From Cyprinodon diabolis (lineage: Eukaryota > Chordata > Actinopteri > Cyprinodontiformes > Cyprinodontidae), in NCBI GenBank assembly GCA_030533445.1, contig CM060066.1:31217235-31281234 (forward strand): a stretch of DNA of 64,000 nucleotides, given 5' to 3'. The notes under the pieces were generated by a model. The model searched no databases. It saw nothing but the letters and a program-made list of their open reading frames with translations, and had not been told where the DNA came from. A program made the translations under genes and the position numbers. Positions 33,841-45,853 of this stretch are shown here, in pieces; within the stretch, counting starts at the first letter, position 1, and each line of letters starts with the position of its first letter.

Positions 33841-35300
33841 GACACGCAGCTGACCTGGCCTTTTACAAATAAAAGCATATAGATATACTGTATGTGTTTC
33901 ATTAATTATCTAAAGGAGCATGTATAAAATGTTATAGATATTCATCTAAACATTTATTGATCTACCCCAAGTGGGTTAACGTCTAGAGTCACTTAAATAC
34001 CAATCCAGGAAGTTGCTCTTTGTAAGATTTGCTTTTGTGAAACTATTTCTTTATTTCATAACTTTGCAAACAAGACTGTGAAAAGTATTGATTGACAAAA
34101 CATTTAATCTATGCTTTTATCAAGGATGCAATAAACAATGGTTTGAGTGATATATGCAAAAGATCATAAACGAAATATTAAATTATCTCATTTTTACTCA
34201 GTTCATGACTGTAGAAAGTCAATTTCTGCTTGGTAGATAGGTCAAACAGAAGTTCTTTTTGTTTGTTTTTTTAAACTTAATTTATATAACAAACCAATAG
34301 TGTACAAAGACTTGTTGAGGTACAAACATTACAACATGGGTAGAAAAAAACATGGGGCAAAAAAAAAGAACAGACACATAAACAATAAGGCCAATGAATA
34401 ATTGAATAGAGCAAGATTTAAAACAAACTGCGGATCCAGACATTTGAATTGAGAAAGCTTCCTGGAGAGGTGGCGAAACATCTTCAAATCTTGAAAACCA
34501 AGTCCAGTGGATATTTTTTGAATTTTTACGGAATTTAAAACAAAAGAAGAGTAGAAATACTGGCAGTTATTTTTTTTTTTGCAGAAATAGATTTCAAATG
34601 TTTCAATGAGTTGTAATACAATTAAAATTGGTTAAGAAAAAAATCAAAACAAGGAGTAGAACCTCTCCATTTACAGCAATGCATATTATATTTGACAAGC
34701 AAGTAAACAATATTAACCATATCTGAAATTTTACTATCAAGGTCATAAACATAAATACAACACATGGGTGATTGTTATTTGTTGGATTTCCTCAATTTTA
34801 AGGGACAACCAATTCTTGATGTCTCTCCATAGTTGAAAAAAGGGACAGAAAAAAAAAAAAGACGATTAAGGGATTCAAAAGGCAGAGCATGTTAAATCAA
34901 ATTTAAATCTTTTGTGCAAAAATTCTGCCACTGGGTAAATATTGTGCTAGATTTTAAAGTGAGTTTCCTTAAGGCTGCACCTAAAAAAAAAGAAAAAAAG
35001 AAAAAAGAAATTGTCCAGAGAGCTGTTCTAAACGAAATTTCTTTTTGTTTTACACTAGTGTAAACAAAATGAGAAATAAATCTAATTTTAAGTCTTAATC
35101 TTTAGTGAAACCGGCCTTTTAACAAACTTAGAGAATGCCTTCTCAAATAAAGGCAAAACAGTTGTTGTTAAAAAAAAACTATTATAATAATCATTAAATA
35201 ATTTAGATTTGAGTGCAATCACAAGCATGGCATTATTAGGTCAAACAGAAGTGACTATCAGCCTCTGGGTTTTATTTTGAAGGGCACAGTTTGTACTTCC
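33841..35300. other. Spacer between wiz and prdx2
   Basis: AT-rich with many homopolymer runs. At 34430-34510 a copy of the AAGCTTCCTGGA...CCAAGTCCAGTGGA repeat occurs; the same repeat forms the palindrome at 46592-46773. No gene seen. Confidence 0.5.
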
Positions 35301-35329
35301 GGAGGTCACCGGTGTCTGTCAGTACTTCT

Positions 35330-35417
35330 TGCGCAGAATCTCTCTCTCACACTCCTCTTGCCTTCTGCAAGCCACAGACCTCCGGTGCCAAGTTTTCCAC
35401 GGCCTTTCAACCCTCAG
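35330..35417 (+). other. prdx2: Probable prdx2 5' untranslated exon
   Basis: A pyrimidine-rich GC-balanced stretch ends in CCCTCAG followed by GTGAGC (donor at 35418), unlike the surrounding AT-rich DNA. The next acceptor, CTCCTTCAG, ends at 36160, 12 bases before the prdx2 ATG. A non-coding first exon is the rule for PRDX2/PRDX1. The start of the exon is a guess. Confidence 0.45.
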
Positions 35418-36172
35418 GTGAGCGAATCCTGCGTGTTTAAGTGAATCTTTTTTTTGTCGCGTATTCACAGCTTTTAAAAAAGAAACGATACTGCAGGAAT
35501 AAAGCTAACAGAAAGCTAACAAGCAGACAGGCTCTGTGGGGTTATTGCTCCCTCTCTTCCAAATGTTTCTGCTTCTTTCTTTGTTCCTGAAACGCAGTTT
35601 CCTGCTCGCACTCCTCCGCTCCTCCCTTGTTGGTCTAACTTCACTGCCGTTTAAAAGTAATTTAAATGCGACCTTAACAAACGCCTGCATGGCTTAGAGA
35701 ATTCTGTGTTTTTTTTTTTGCAAACGCACCAAAGTGTTGCAGGAAATATCCCTTCTAATAAAAGCAATACTGCTTTTGTAATTTCTGCGTCCTCAAGTGC
35801 ACCATGTGAAAATTAAAACGCTTAATTAGCGTGTTAAGAATATATATCCAGGTGTTTATGAATTCAAACATGATGCTTGAACCTGAACGTTGTATTTTAA
35901 ATGAGTTAGTTTCAGATCCACAACTAAAGCATGAATCCTGCTGTGAATGATGGATCTCCTTTGGTTGCATAAGCTTTCTAAGAGGCTATTGTTCCCTACT
36001 GGCAGACTGTGACTTGCATGTGACCTCCAGCAGGTGTTTAAATGAGACTGGGACTTGACTTTATTAGAGCTGCATATTCTTGACCTGTCTTTTTGTGTTA
36101 AACTTATAGAAAACAATATTTTTATTTTTTTAATGTCTTTGTTTGTGGCGTCTCCTTCAGTTATTTACCACC

Positions 36173-39100
36173 ATGTCCTCTGGAAACGCTCAGATTGGCA
36201 AACCTGCCCCTGTATTCAAAGCCACAGCAGTTGTGGATGGGCAGTTTAAAGAAATTAGCCTGTCAGATTACAAAGGTAACATGATTTTAACTTTTCTTAA
36301 CTGCAGCTTCTGCACCATATACAGCCTGACCAGAATCGACCTCCCACCTCATCCATCTATTAAACTTTTTTTTACTGTGTGCCTCAGGGAAGTATGTGGT
36401 CTTCTTCTTCTACCCCTTGGACTTTACCTTCGTTTGCCCCACTGAGATCATTGCCTTCAGCGATAGGGCAGAGGAGTTCCGCAAGATTAACTGTGAGGTC
36501 ATCGGGTGCTCAATTGATTCCCACTTCACCCATTTGGCATGGTAAGAGGTCTGAAGAACACCTGAATGGGGAATCCATCAGCTGGTTGTTTTAACATATC
36601 ATTTTTTTTGGTAAGGGAACAGTAAGAATTTTGCTTTTTTTAAATGAATCCAAACATATGACTTTTTTTTCTTTTTCTATTGGATATTCTCATACCTTTG
36701 CATTACTTTAACCTTTTATAATATATTTTATTCTAAATCAATGCATAGTTTTCAGTAAATTATATGGTTAATTCTATACTTTAGGGCTGAGCTTTGATCT
36801 TTGTAATCTTAATAAGAATATAATTTCAGTTGTTCACCTGTTGAGGGGAAAATCAATTGGTCCACTTTTTAAAAGGTTTGAAACCTGAGAAAATTACTAA
36901 ATGTTTTTAAATTTTTATTTTTTTAAAGAGATTGCCTAACTTATATTTAAGTCATATAAGCTGTTAAACACTTTGAATGAAAATGAATTGAAGAATGTTC
37001 TTTAATAATTAGAAAAATGTGGTCAATGTTTGTCTAGGCTGCCGTGTATATCTGCACTGTTAACAAAGTGGACTGAAGGAGAACCCACCCAGCTTTATCT
37101 GTGTGGCGTCCTTCTGCAGGTGCTGATAAATGTTGAGCTAACGGCCTCAGATTCAGCTCAATACTTCTAGAAGGATTGAGGCGAGGCCTTGCATGGTCTT
37201 TGGTGCTCTCCTTCTGTCACTCCAATTTCTACATTTTGAATTGTTGCTTAAACTGATCCCACCGCTTCTCCTCAGGATCAACACGCCAAGGAAACAAGGT
37301 GGGCTGGGTAATATGAAAATCCCCCTCGTAGCAGACCTCACAAAGTCCATCTCCAGAGATTACGGAGTGTTGAAGGAGGATGAAGGCATTGCGTACAGGT
37401 CGGTTTGAGTTATTTTTGCGGGGGGAACAATAGTCTTGATTCTGACACAAGGTATAATCTCTCTAATCCTTGGATCTTTATGCTCAGGGGTTTGTTTGTG
37501 ATCGATGGTAATGGAGTCTTGAGGCAGATCACCATCAACGACCTGCCTGTGGGTCGTTCTGTGGACGAGACCCTGCGTCTGGTGCAAGCATTCCAGCACA
37601 CTGACAAACATGGAGAGGGTGAGTAGATCCAGGGATCATTCTCATTAACCCACTATATGCTGGACTGGGAAAGGCCTACTTCAGGGGTTCCATGCATTTA
37701 ATGCTTTACACATCTAGATGTGGAATGCTAGGCTTTAAACATTAATTTGAATTCTTATTTCAGGCATTGCTAACTACAACGGGCTCTGGTGCAGTGGCTT
37801 TATGTCGCGCTGCAACAAAAGCCCCAAGCCCACAATGCACCCTTCCAAATAATTCAGTTCTTGAATCCTCCTTTAATGTAGAGTGGTTTAAAACAAAGAT
37901 TCTGGCTTCCTCATCTAATACTTTGTTTTTATATATCCTTGTGGCTTTTAAAGACCAAAACTTGAAATATTGACCGAAACCAATGGTGTTTAAAGTTGCT
38001 AAATGTGATCTGTAAGATAATTTTGTCTAATGTAGAAAGAGTCGTGCCACTCAAAGTAGTAATTGTAGTAGTGATCAGGTTTTGAAGCCTCTTTAAAGCT
38101 TTATAACTCAGTAACCAGTCAGTTTGTAAAGCAGCTCTGCGAATGCCAGCATCAGCTAGTGTTCAAATGTTAGTACTTGGTCTGGCTTTTTTAGGCCTAA
38201 TGTAAAAGTACATGATTATCCCCTGTACCCAACAGTGCAGGGAATGATGCTAGACCCAAAGGCTGCCGTCTTGCAGGTTTTAGAGGTTCTTTTTGTTTTT
38301 AAATGAAATGTCCCATTAGAAAGTGTCGGGAGAGCTTAAGGTCTGGATTTAGATTTAATCCAGTCATTTTATTCAGCAGGGTTGGAGTAGCAATAGTTTG
38401 ACATCTTAAAGTATGGAAAGGCATGAGGTCTGAGGGTAGCTGTTCAGGGTTTAACTTTTCAGTTTCAACAAAACTGCACCAGCCTTAGACATGTGGTTGT
38501 GTGTGTGGGTTGTTTTTTTATATATATATGTATATATTGGGGAGAAAATTCACAGAATTGAATTATTTATCAATTATTAGAAGAAACAACCAAAATGTAC
38601 ACTTGGATCAGCCTTGCAGTGCTGTTAAGACTTTTTTGCTGCCATCTCACGTTGGATGAATTTGACCCTTAAAATGCATATTCACTTTACTGCGAGCAGG
38701 GCTTTATTATTGGTGTTACATTGTAAACTCTTCAGTACCAGGTTAACTGCAGATTAGTGTTTAACATTTTAATAGACTCTTGGGAGGCAATGACTTGGGG
38801 AACACTGCAGAAAATTTGTATTTCACTTCAAAAACTGATATTTCAAAAAATTCATACTTTTTAAGTGCATTTATTGCCAAATGAATCGGCTGCCATAATG
38901 GGTATTTTTTAACTTAAAATACAATTATTTTTTATGCACATAAGGAAGCCGTTTTTTTTGTTTTTCCCTTTTTTAACATAAATAATTTGATCCCTTTTGC
39001 AAATTGTGTTGCCTCTTTAAATCATAGGGAAAATACACTTGAATTAAAAAACTGGCTCTTTTATTAACTGTATGTGGGCAACACTGTAAAAACGAAAAAG

Positions 39101-40549
39101 TTAGTTCAACTCAAAATTTCAAGGCAACCGGCTGCACAGAATTTTTGAGTTGAAGGCATCAACTTATCAGTTTATTTTTAAGTTTTGTAGAACTACACTT
39201 ATTAAGTTGTGTCAGCTAAGTTTTTCAAGTTCTGCCAACTAAGTTTTTTTAATTCAAGTTACTGGAACTTTCAAGTCTGTAAAAACGTATTATTTTAAGT
39301 TCAGATTATCTGTAAAAAGTTATTTTAAATCCAGATTACCATCCCCTGTAATAACTTACATTTTTTAATTTAAATCCACCCCCCCATTAAATAATCCACT
39401 GACAGTAAACCATCCATCCATTTTCTTACACGCTTGTCCCAAGTGGCACAGGGTACACCCTGGACAGGTCGCCAGACACACAGGACTAACAACCATTCAT
39501 GCACACACTCACTCCTAAAGACAATTTAGAGAAGCCAATCAACCTAACAGTTATGTTTTTGGACTGTGGGAGGAAGATGGAGTACCCAGAGAGAACACAT
39601 GCAGAAAGACCCCAGCCCAGGAATTGAACCTGCAAGGCAGCAGTGCTACCCACTGCGCCACTAAGCAGCCCTGACAGTAAACCAGTTAAATTTTGCATGT
39701 TTATTTGGACCACTTTGGCAAAACAGGACAGGACAGCAATATTGCCAGAGATGACAGGAAACCAGTGCCTTAGTCTTCTCTTGGACGAGTCCTCAGGGAA
39801 AGTCACCGCCAGCAGAGTGACCAGATGGCTGAACCAAACTTTAGAAGGCAGCTCCTGGGAAAATCCATGGAAACCCTGTAGCAGCCGGTTGCCATGACAA
39901 ATTTGAAATGAGCATGCGCAGATAAGTTGACCTCGCTCGGACTGGGTGTCAATTACAACTTCTAAGTAAACTCAACTTAATTTATAGAATAAGATGAACT
40001 TTTCATCAGAAACTTATGAAAGTGAGTTCAACTGGCTCACAAAAGACAGTTCAAGTTCCAACTGGCAATTTTATCGTCAGTGAATGCAAAAATCTTAGTA
40101 AGGTGAACAATTTTGAGTTGTCGTTTTTACAGTGCAGTGCACCTGTTTGCAACCTGTCTAGAACAGCCCATGCTGGGGAAGAACATTAAAAGGGATTATT
40201 GCCCAACAGTTACAAGGCAGACTGACTCTAGAAGTAAATTGGTAAATGCTTGTCGAAGGGAACATAAACATGAAGTACATCTGTGGCACACGTACTGAAC
40301 ATATTTGTTCAAAAGGATCTAACAAACCTTAAGTGTTTCTGTATAACCAACATTATTATTGGGCAATCATCATGGACATTCCCCCTTGTACTTTGTCCTC
40401 TGATAATGTAGTATATCAACAGTCTCTGGCACTTGAAGTAAACTTTATACCTCTATCTCTGCACAGTTTGTCCTGCTGGCTGGAAGCCAGGGAGCGACAC
40501 AATCGTCCCCGACGTGGAGAAGAGCAAAGCTTTCTTCTCAAAGCAGTAA
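36173..40549 (+). CDS. prdx2: Peroxiredoxin-2 (typical 2-Cys), 5 coding exons
   Basis: Exons 36173-36275, 36388-36541, 37276-37398, 37488-37618 and 40467-40549 join in frame to 197 residues, the normal length. The peroxidatic Cys51 is in FTFVCPTE, and the resolving Cys172 is in EVCPAGW. The enzyme reduces H2O2 and organic peroxides in the cytosol as a head-to-tail dimer recycled by thioredoxin. The GGLG loop that makes eukaryotic enzymes sensitive to over-oxidation is present (KQGGLGNM). The C-terminal YF motif reads FF (residues 193-194), which may ease that sensitivity. N-terminal residues ([13 protein letters not shown], then VVDGQFKEI) fit PRDX2 rather than PRDX1. Kozak context ACCACCATGT. 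Intron 4 (2.85 kb) carries nested repeats. It faces wiz head-to-head. Confidence 0.96.
39082..40134. mobile_element. CACTGTAAAAACG MITE in prdx2 intron 4
   Basis: The ends CACTGTAAAAACG (39082) and CGTTTTTACAGTG (ending 40134) are inverted copies. Further in, TTAGTTCAACTCAAAATT pairs with AATTTTGAGTTG. Internal sequence is rich in AAGTT/AACTT repeats typical of such fish elements. A 258-bp retroposed insert sits inside (39413-39670). No target duplication could be read with certainty and no transposase is present. Confidence 0.6.
39413..39670 (-). repeat. Retroposed fish repeat with 14-bp target duplication
   Basis: CTGACAGTAAACCA occurs directly before (39399-39412) and after (39671-39684) the unit. 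The unit holds the common blocks ACACCCTGGACAGGTCGCCA, TTTTTGGACTGTGGGAGG and CTACCCACTGCGCCACTAAG. A long perfect duplication is what a retroposon makes. The family is an abundant fish interspersed repeat of uncertain class. Strand is by analogy. Confidence 0.7.
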
Positions 40550-41102
40550 ATCCAGATGTCTACTGCCCAGCTGTACTCATGAGCCCAGCACTTGTTTTTG
40601 GATTAAAGGTGTCCCTTTAAAGCACTATAGCGTCCAGATCTAACCCATTAGAACAAAGTATTCAATTGTTAACGAATCCTCTGCAAGTTTTATGCTTTTA
40701 TGTTCAGTCTGCAGTTGATGGGATAACCTCATAGTCTCACGCACTGAAAGTTTTGTTTCCCCTTTTTCAGAAAAGTATTTCTTGCTGTTATTGATTTGTT
40801 AACATCATTATTAAAGCATTGGGATAAAAAATCGGAGTGGCTTTTTTTTTGTCATCTCACTAAAGTCCTCCAGATGGCAGCAAAACACTGGCTCTTACCT
40901 AAAGACTTGTCTGAATCATGAAAGGGTGTTTTTATTTCTTGGACCTGATGCTGTTGAACAGCTTTGCCTGGCAAAGGATCACAGTACGTCACAAAGCTGC
41001 CAAGTCTTGGTTAATATTGGAGTTATTGAGGTGGTTGACTCAGCACAACAACCTGCTGTTGCCAAATGCCTTCAGTTCCTGTTAGGAAAGATGGGATAGT
41101 TG
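40550..41102 (+). other. prdx2: prdx2 3' untranslated region and spacer
   Basis: The stop codon is followed by untranslated sequence. ATTAAAGCATTGGG near 40811 is the best poly(A)-signal candidate (ATTAAA), about 260 bases after the stop. Confidence 0.45.
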
Positions 41103-41110
41103 GATTAAGG

Positions 41111-41920
41111 CAGCGGTCACCAACACGGGGACCACATGGGTTCCCTCACTGGTATGTTTACTTTGAAATTGTGTTCTGCCCCTTAATTTTTGTTAAATCT
41201 ATAGAACATTTCATCATTTGCAAATGTAGAACATTTAGAGATTTCCAAATTCAAATTTCTAAAAGGAAATTTGGACATTAAAGGAAATGACTGAGTTTAG
41301 GTGAATACTGACCCCTCTAGTTCATAGGTCAGCATTGGTAGGCTGTGCTACAAAAACTAAAGTATAAAAAAAAAAAGTCAAGATGCCACTATATATATTC
41401 AAAGCTCAATTTTTCAACTATTTTGAAAAACTCTTTGGGATAGGGCCAAGGATGATGGAGGTCTTGATGGTTTCCGTCTCCATCTCCCGATACGCTCTCA
41501 CCTGTCTCTGACCTTTCAGACATTTTGACATATTTTTCTGAATCCGACATTGTAGCATGGCATAGACGATTCACGTTTGCAGTTTGAAGAACACCTGCTT
41601 GCTTCTGATTTCTATTGGCTAACAATGAGTGACTCCAATTACACTATTCACTAAATGCGGATGGCACCAATGACGTGAAATATTTATAAACATAAAAACT
41701 GAAGCCAAGAGTAACGAGTAATGTTTTTTTTAAAAATGTAAGGAATAGAAAGTAGAGATACTTTTGTGAAAATGTAATTAGAAGTAGGAAGAAAAAGTAA
41801 TGGATTAAAGTATAGGTACCTCAAAAGTGTAGTTGAGTACAGTTTGTCCTGCTGGCTTCATGCTGCCTATGACTCAGTACCCATGAAGAAGCCCTCAGCC
41901 TTAAAGGTTGGTAACCACTG
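41111..41920. mobile_element. hAT-like element between prdx2 and junb
   Basis: Ends CAGCGGTCACCAAC and GTTGGTAACCACTG are inverted copies of the hAT type. The 8-bp flanks GATTAAGG (41103-41110) and GATTTAGG (41921-41928) match at 7 of 8 bases, the size hAT produces. A minus-strand ORF (41625-41389) contains DLHHPWPYPKEFFKIVE, like the start of a fish hAT transposase. The catalytic part is missing, so the copy is dead or non-autonomous. Confidence 0.72.
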
Positions 41921-41928
41921 GATTTAGG

Positions 41929-43210
41929 CTTTAGGTGCTACTGATCTATTAAATTTTATTGTAAGTTAAGGTAATTGAGTATAGCTGCTTCTTCATGGAC
42001 GCCATAATATGGAGGTGGAGAAAAAAATGCCGTAATCTGGAATTTTGATTTATCTTTTTTATTAATATACAAATAGTCCTTTTTCCATTTTAGTTGCTTA
42101 CTGCAGTCTAAAAGACTACTATATGCCAAAAATGACTATTTAGAAAAAATTGCTTTGTATATTATTGGTCTGAAGTCATTTCATGCCCTGGTGTGTATTC
42201 ATTTTAACAAGAGATATACTTCTTAACCTTTGGATTTTCTTTTTTTGTTAAATCATTTTTATTTTCTAACTAATGAGGGCATGGTGGGTGATTATAAATT
42301 AAAACATTTCCATTGGAAAAACATCTTGTAGCCTAACCACAGGTGCAGAACTGGGATCCTGCAGTTTAGACATAAGTGGGTCATTAACCAGATCTAGAAC
42401 CTAACTGCATTAGGAGGTGATGCTGCCTGGAATCAGGAAAGGATGCAGGGTTTTCCCCATAACCTGATTTTATTCTCTATAATTATATATTTGTTTGTAT
42501 ATATTCAAGCTTAATTTGACTATTTCCATTCGTTTATTCCAATGCAGGTTGTAGATACCCAATTTAAGTGAAGGGACCAGTAACAATGCTGGGTCCCACA
42601 CCCTAGAAACCTGTAAAAATCAACCGCCAATCTTTTCTTTCCGACAAGCAACTAAAACCTGATTACATGTTTTCATGGAACCATCTTCTCTCTTTCCTGG
42701 GCCGCTGAACACAAAGCTTGTTTTGGGAAACTGAAAGCAGAAGGAGGGAAACTCCCTTCACTAGAATAAACTCATTGACAAACCTCTGCGCTGTGGTGTG
42801 AAGGGGAGAGCGCAGCCTCTGACTGGCAGTGTAGGAGGGAGTTCCCGGAAACCTTGTCGTGACATGACGCCATATTTGGCTTTTACGCACGGACGTCAAT
42901 AAGGAGGAGAGGTGGGGGAAAAAAAAAAAGTCCTACGCTGGGACGTTTAGCAACTTCTGGCGTAAACTTCTGATCAGTGACAACCGTGCGGTTATGTTTA
43001 CGAGAAATAAGACAGTGTTTTTCAAAAGAAAGCAGCTTGTCATTTTTAATTACACGTTACTTTTACTTAAATACTGCTGTACAAGTAGAAAACCAAATAA
43101 TCACAAATAACTTATACACGTAAAAAGCATCACAAATGGCAAACAAATGTAAACAGGGAAAGCCAAGACGACACTTTTAAAAAAAAGTTTCAAAAATGCC
43201 CCAAAGTGTT
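41929..43210. other. Spacer downstream of junb
   Basis: No gene recognised. The 42600-42930 part is richer in GC, with ORFs lacking any known domain. Confidence 0.45.
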
Positions 43211-43214
43211 TGGT

Positions 43215-43220
43215 TTTATT
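43215..43220 (-). terminator. junb: junb poly(A) signal
   Basis: AATAAA on the minus strand, 140 bases after the junb stop, within an AT-rich 3' untranslated region. Confidence 0.5.
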
Positions 43221-43359
43221 TTTTTTTAGGCAGGTTGTAAGAGTTCTCTTGTGGCTCTATTTGAGCCACATATAAAGTCTGTTTTTCAGTGCAGTTTTTT
43301 TCTTTTTCTGTCCAGTGTTCAATAAAAAGTGCATTTTATATATATATATATATATATCT

Positions 43360-44346
43360 TCAGAAAGACTTCACCTTCGGCGCTAACATGAGCTGGCAGC
43401 CACTGCTCACATGAGTCATGACTTTCTGTTTGAGCTGGGCCACCTGCTCCCTCAGCAGGGAGGCCGTGTTTGATAGCCCTGCGTTATCCGTCTTCAGCAC
43501 CTTCACCTTGTCCTCCAACCGGGCGATGCGCTCCAGTTTGCGTTTCCGACACTTGGAAGCCGCCAGCCGGTTCCTCAGCCGCTTGCGCTCCGCCTTGATC
43601 CGCTCCTGGTTCTCCATATCGATGGGAGACATCGGCGGGGAGCTGTTATCGCTGCTCTGCATGTCGGGCACCGTCTGCGGCTCCTCCTTTAACCCGCCGA
43701 AGCGCTGCGAGTGAACGCCGACTCCGGGCAGGGAGTGCTGGAAGTGATGCGAGCCGTGCGCCATCGCCTGGGGATGCTGGTGGTACTGGTGGTGCGGTAG
43801 GTAGCTGATGGTTGTGGACGGGTAGCTGGCTGCAGAGGTCAGGCTGGGGTTGGTGGGACAGCTGCTCAGGTTGGTGTACTCCAGTGCTTCCGTCTGCATG
43901 GAGTGGGCGAAAACAGCCGCCGGAGCCTGGCAGGGCATCCCGCCGGCGCTGATGGAGACGTTCGGAGGCGCCATCTGGTTCATCTTGTGAAGATCGTCCA
44001 GCGCTTTGACGAAGCCGTCCGCGAACACCTCCTGGTCCTCTGTGATGCCGCGGTTGTAAAGGTACGGGGCCGGGGTCGGTGTGGTGATGACCCCGCTGCT
44101 GCTCTGGATGATCAGCCGCTCGAGTTCAGGAGAGGCGAGCTTCAGAGAGCCCACGTCCGCGCTCGGGTAGAAATCAGTGTCCGCGCGCAGGTGCTGTGCC
44201 TTGAAGCTCGAGTTCCGATATGAATCGGAGTAGTTCAAGTTCATATTCTGCTTTAGCAGCTTGTAGTCTGGCAGGGCTGCGCCTGGATGGCCATAAGCAG
44301 AGAGAAACGAGTCGTCATAAAAAGGTTGTTCCATTATTGTGGACAT
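43360..44346 (-). CDS. junb: Transcription factor JunB, intronless
   Basis: 328 residues from ATG at 44346, single exon as in all JUN genes. N-terminus [20 protein letters not shown] is Jun-family. The transactivation region holds a JNK/delta-type segment with phosphoacceptor motifs [10 protein letters not shown] and TTPTPAP. A conserved [14 protein letters not shown] helix follows. The C-terminal bZIP has basic region [18 protein letters not shown] (about 250-270) and a leucine zipper ([22 protein letters not shown]) ending in [12 protein letters not shown] binding is as a dimer with Fos or other bZIPs at AP-1 sites in the nucleus. The order of motifs and absence of the c-Jun-specific start favour JunB. 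A paralogue letter (junba/junbb) cannot be assigned. GC content is far above the neighbours. Confidence 0.93.
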   Translation of the reverse strand: MSTIMEQPFYDDSFLSAYGHPGAALPDYKLLKQNMNLNYSDSYRNSSFKAQHLRADTDFYPSADVGSLKLASPELERLIIQSSSGVITTPTPAPYLYNRGITEDQEVFADGFVKALDDLHKMNQMAPPNVSISAGGMPCQAPAAVFAHSMQTEALEYTNLSSCPTNPSLTSAASYPSTTISYLPHHQYHQHPQAMAHGSHHFQHSLPGVGVHSQRFGGLKEEPQTVPDMQSSDNSSPPMSPIDMENQERIKAERKRLRNRLAASKCRKRKLERIARLEDKVKVLKTDNAGLSNTASLLREQVAQLKQKVMTHVSSGCQLMLAPKVKSF

Positions 44347-44444
44347 ATTGAGTTTTTTTGTTTTGTTTAAAAAAAAAGACAGTTAAATACAAGAGTGCGC
44401 TGCAAACGATGCTGCTGTGTCCCAAATGTGCCAATCTCCAGCGC

Positions 44445-44475
44445 AAAGTCCCGCTGTATTTATTTAAAGCTATGA
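44445..44475 (-). promoter_or_regulatory. junb: junb core promoter (TATA-like)
   Basis: On the minus strand CTTTAAATAAATACAGCGGG lies about 110-120 bases upstream of the ATG. It would place transcription start near 44430, with a leader of about 85 bases. A near-CArG box, CCATATTTTGG (one base too long for the SRF consensus), lies nearby at 44494-44484. These are motif calls only. Confidence 0.4.
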
Positions 44476-44951
44476 AAAACAGCAAAACTTCCAAAATATG
44501 GGAACTGTACTGTACCAAGACGTCGGTTTGTACCTTTAGATGGATTCAAAGCGGAGTCCAGAGATTTATTCAGACGTTTTCATTCCTCTTCCTCTGCTCC
44601 GTGTGTCTTAACTTATCCTCAGTTTCCTTATTACTGGCAGCGGCCGGTGCGCTCCTTTGCTTTTACGCGTCTCAAGATCTGCGCACCGATTGGCTGTTTC
44701 CTTAGAGGTCCCGCCCTCCCGATGTGAGATTGACGTTGTTGCCAGTAACGCAAGGCTATAAACAAGACAATGGGAAACTTGGTCCAGGTAAACATACGAC
44801 TCTTAAAATCCAAGATTATGGATAAAAAATAAAAATAAAAAAAAACACACACACAAAATGTTTTAGAATGTATTAAAATGAAAGTGAACCTGGCAGCCTA
44901 ATTTCTAGAGCAACCAGTTTTCCTCCAGTTCAAGGATATATAGTCCGGAGC

Positions 44952-44958
44952 TGACTCA
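44952..44958. promoter_or_regulatory. junb: AP-1 site upstream of junb
   Basis: TGACTCA, a perfect AP-1 site, about 0.6 kb upstream of the junb start. Jun genes are commonly autoregulated through such sites. Binding is inferred. Confidence 0.45.
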
Positions 44959-45201
44959 TGTGATCCAAACTGATATGCACCACTCCATATTTAGGTATCC
45001 TGGGCCCAGTTCCTTCCTGCCAGAGCAGGAAGCCAATCCCATCCTGGCCCGCTTCCAGCTGCTGACAAGGATGTGGGAGGAGAAGGAGATGTAGTAGGCT
45101 ACTCCAGCCCTCTTCTAGCCAGAGGGCAAGGAGCAAACAGGTATTATCAAACATGTCTATAGGTGTCTGGCAAATACTTGAAAGATGTCAGAATAAACTC
45201 C

Positions 45202-45209
45202 TGACGTCA
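45202..45209. promoter_or_regulatory. junb: CRE palindrome upstream of junb
   Basis: TGACGTCA, the full cAMP-response palindrome (CREB/ATF or Jun-ATF binding), about 0.86 kb upstream of the junb ATG. Confidence 0.45.
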
Positions 45210-45853
45210 ACTGAACTCCTGAATACCTACTTTCTTATAAAAACATGACTGTGTAATAGATTCATGCTTTGCTTCATTATTGCTCAAAGCGTATTTTTGT
45301 AAAAGCACAAACACATGACAGAGTTACTCAGGTATTTGTGATGGAAGTCATATTCCCTGATTTGAACACCTGTTTGACAAAAAGACATTTTGTCTTGTCT
45401 GTATGGTAATGACCTCTGAATCAGCCCCCTAAGGGCCACATTTCCACTCTCCTTTAGCTTTCCAATTATTCCAGCATTCAGGTCACATTTGTTAAGGTAT
45501 AGGTCTGTCTGTATTTATTTCTTTATTACTCATTTAAACTCTAAAATAAAAAAACAAACAAACAAGATCTTCTTGCCTTATTAACAACATGTTAACATAC
45601 TAGTGGTGATCTCCCGTGTCATAACAAGCTGGTTCTCACATATTTTTTCTAATATCAGGAATATTTTCATACCAACTATAGAATAAATGTAGCAAATTAT
45701 GACAATTACAGTCAAATCAATCCCCTTTAGCAGCATCAGAAGACATCTTTACCCTGAGCTATGCTATTTAAATTAGCCATCTGGTAACAGAGCACACCTA
45801 CAGAAGTATCCAAAGCTGTGGACTGTCCAAATCAAAATACATGTTATGCATAC

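Noticed and set aside
43418..44223. Plus-strand ORFs of about 100 residues over junb
   Set aside because: Antisense shadows of the GC-rich junb coding sequence with no domain.
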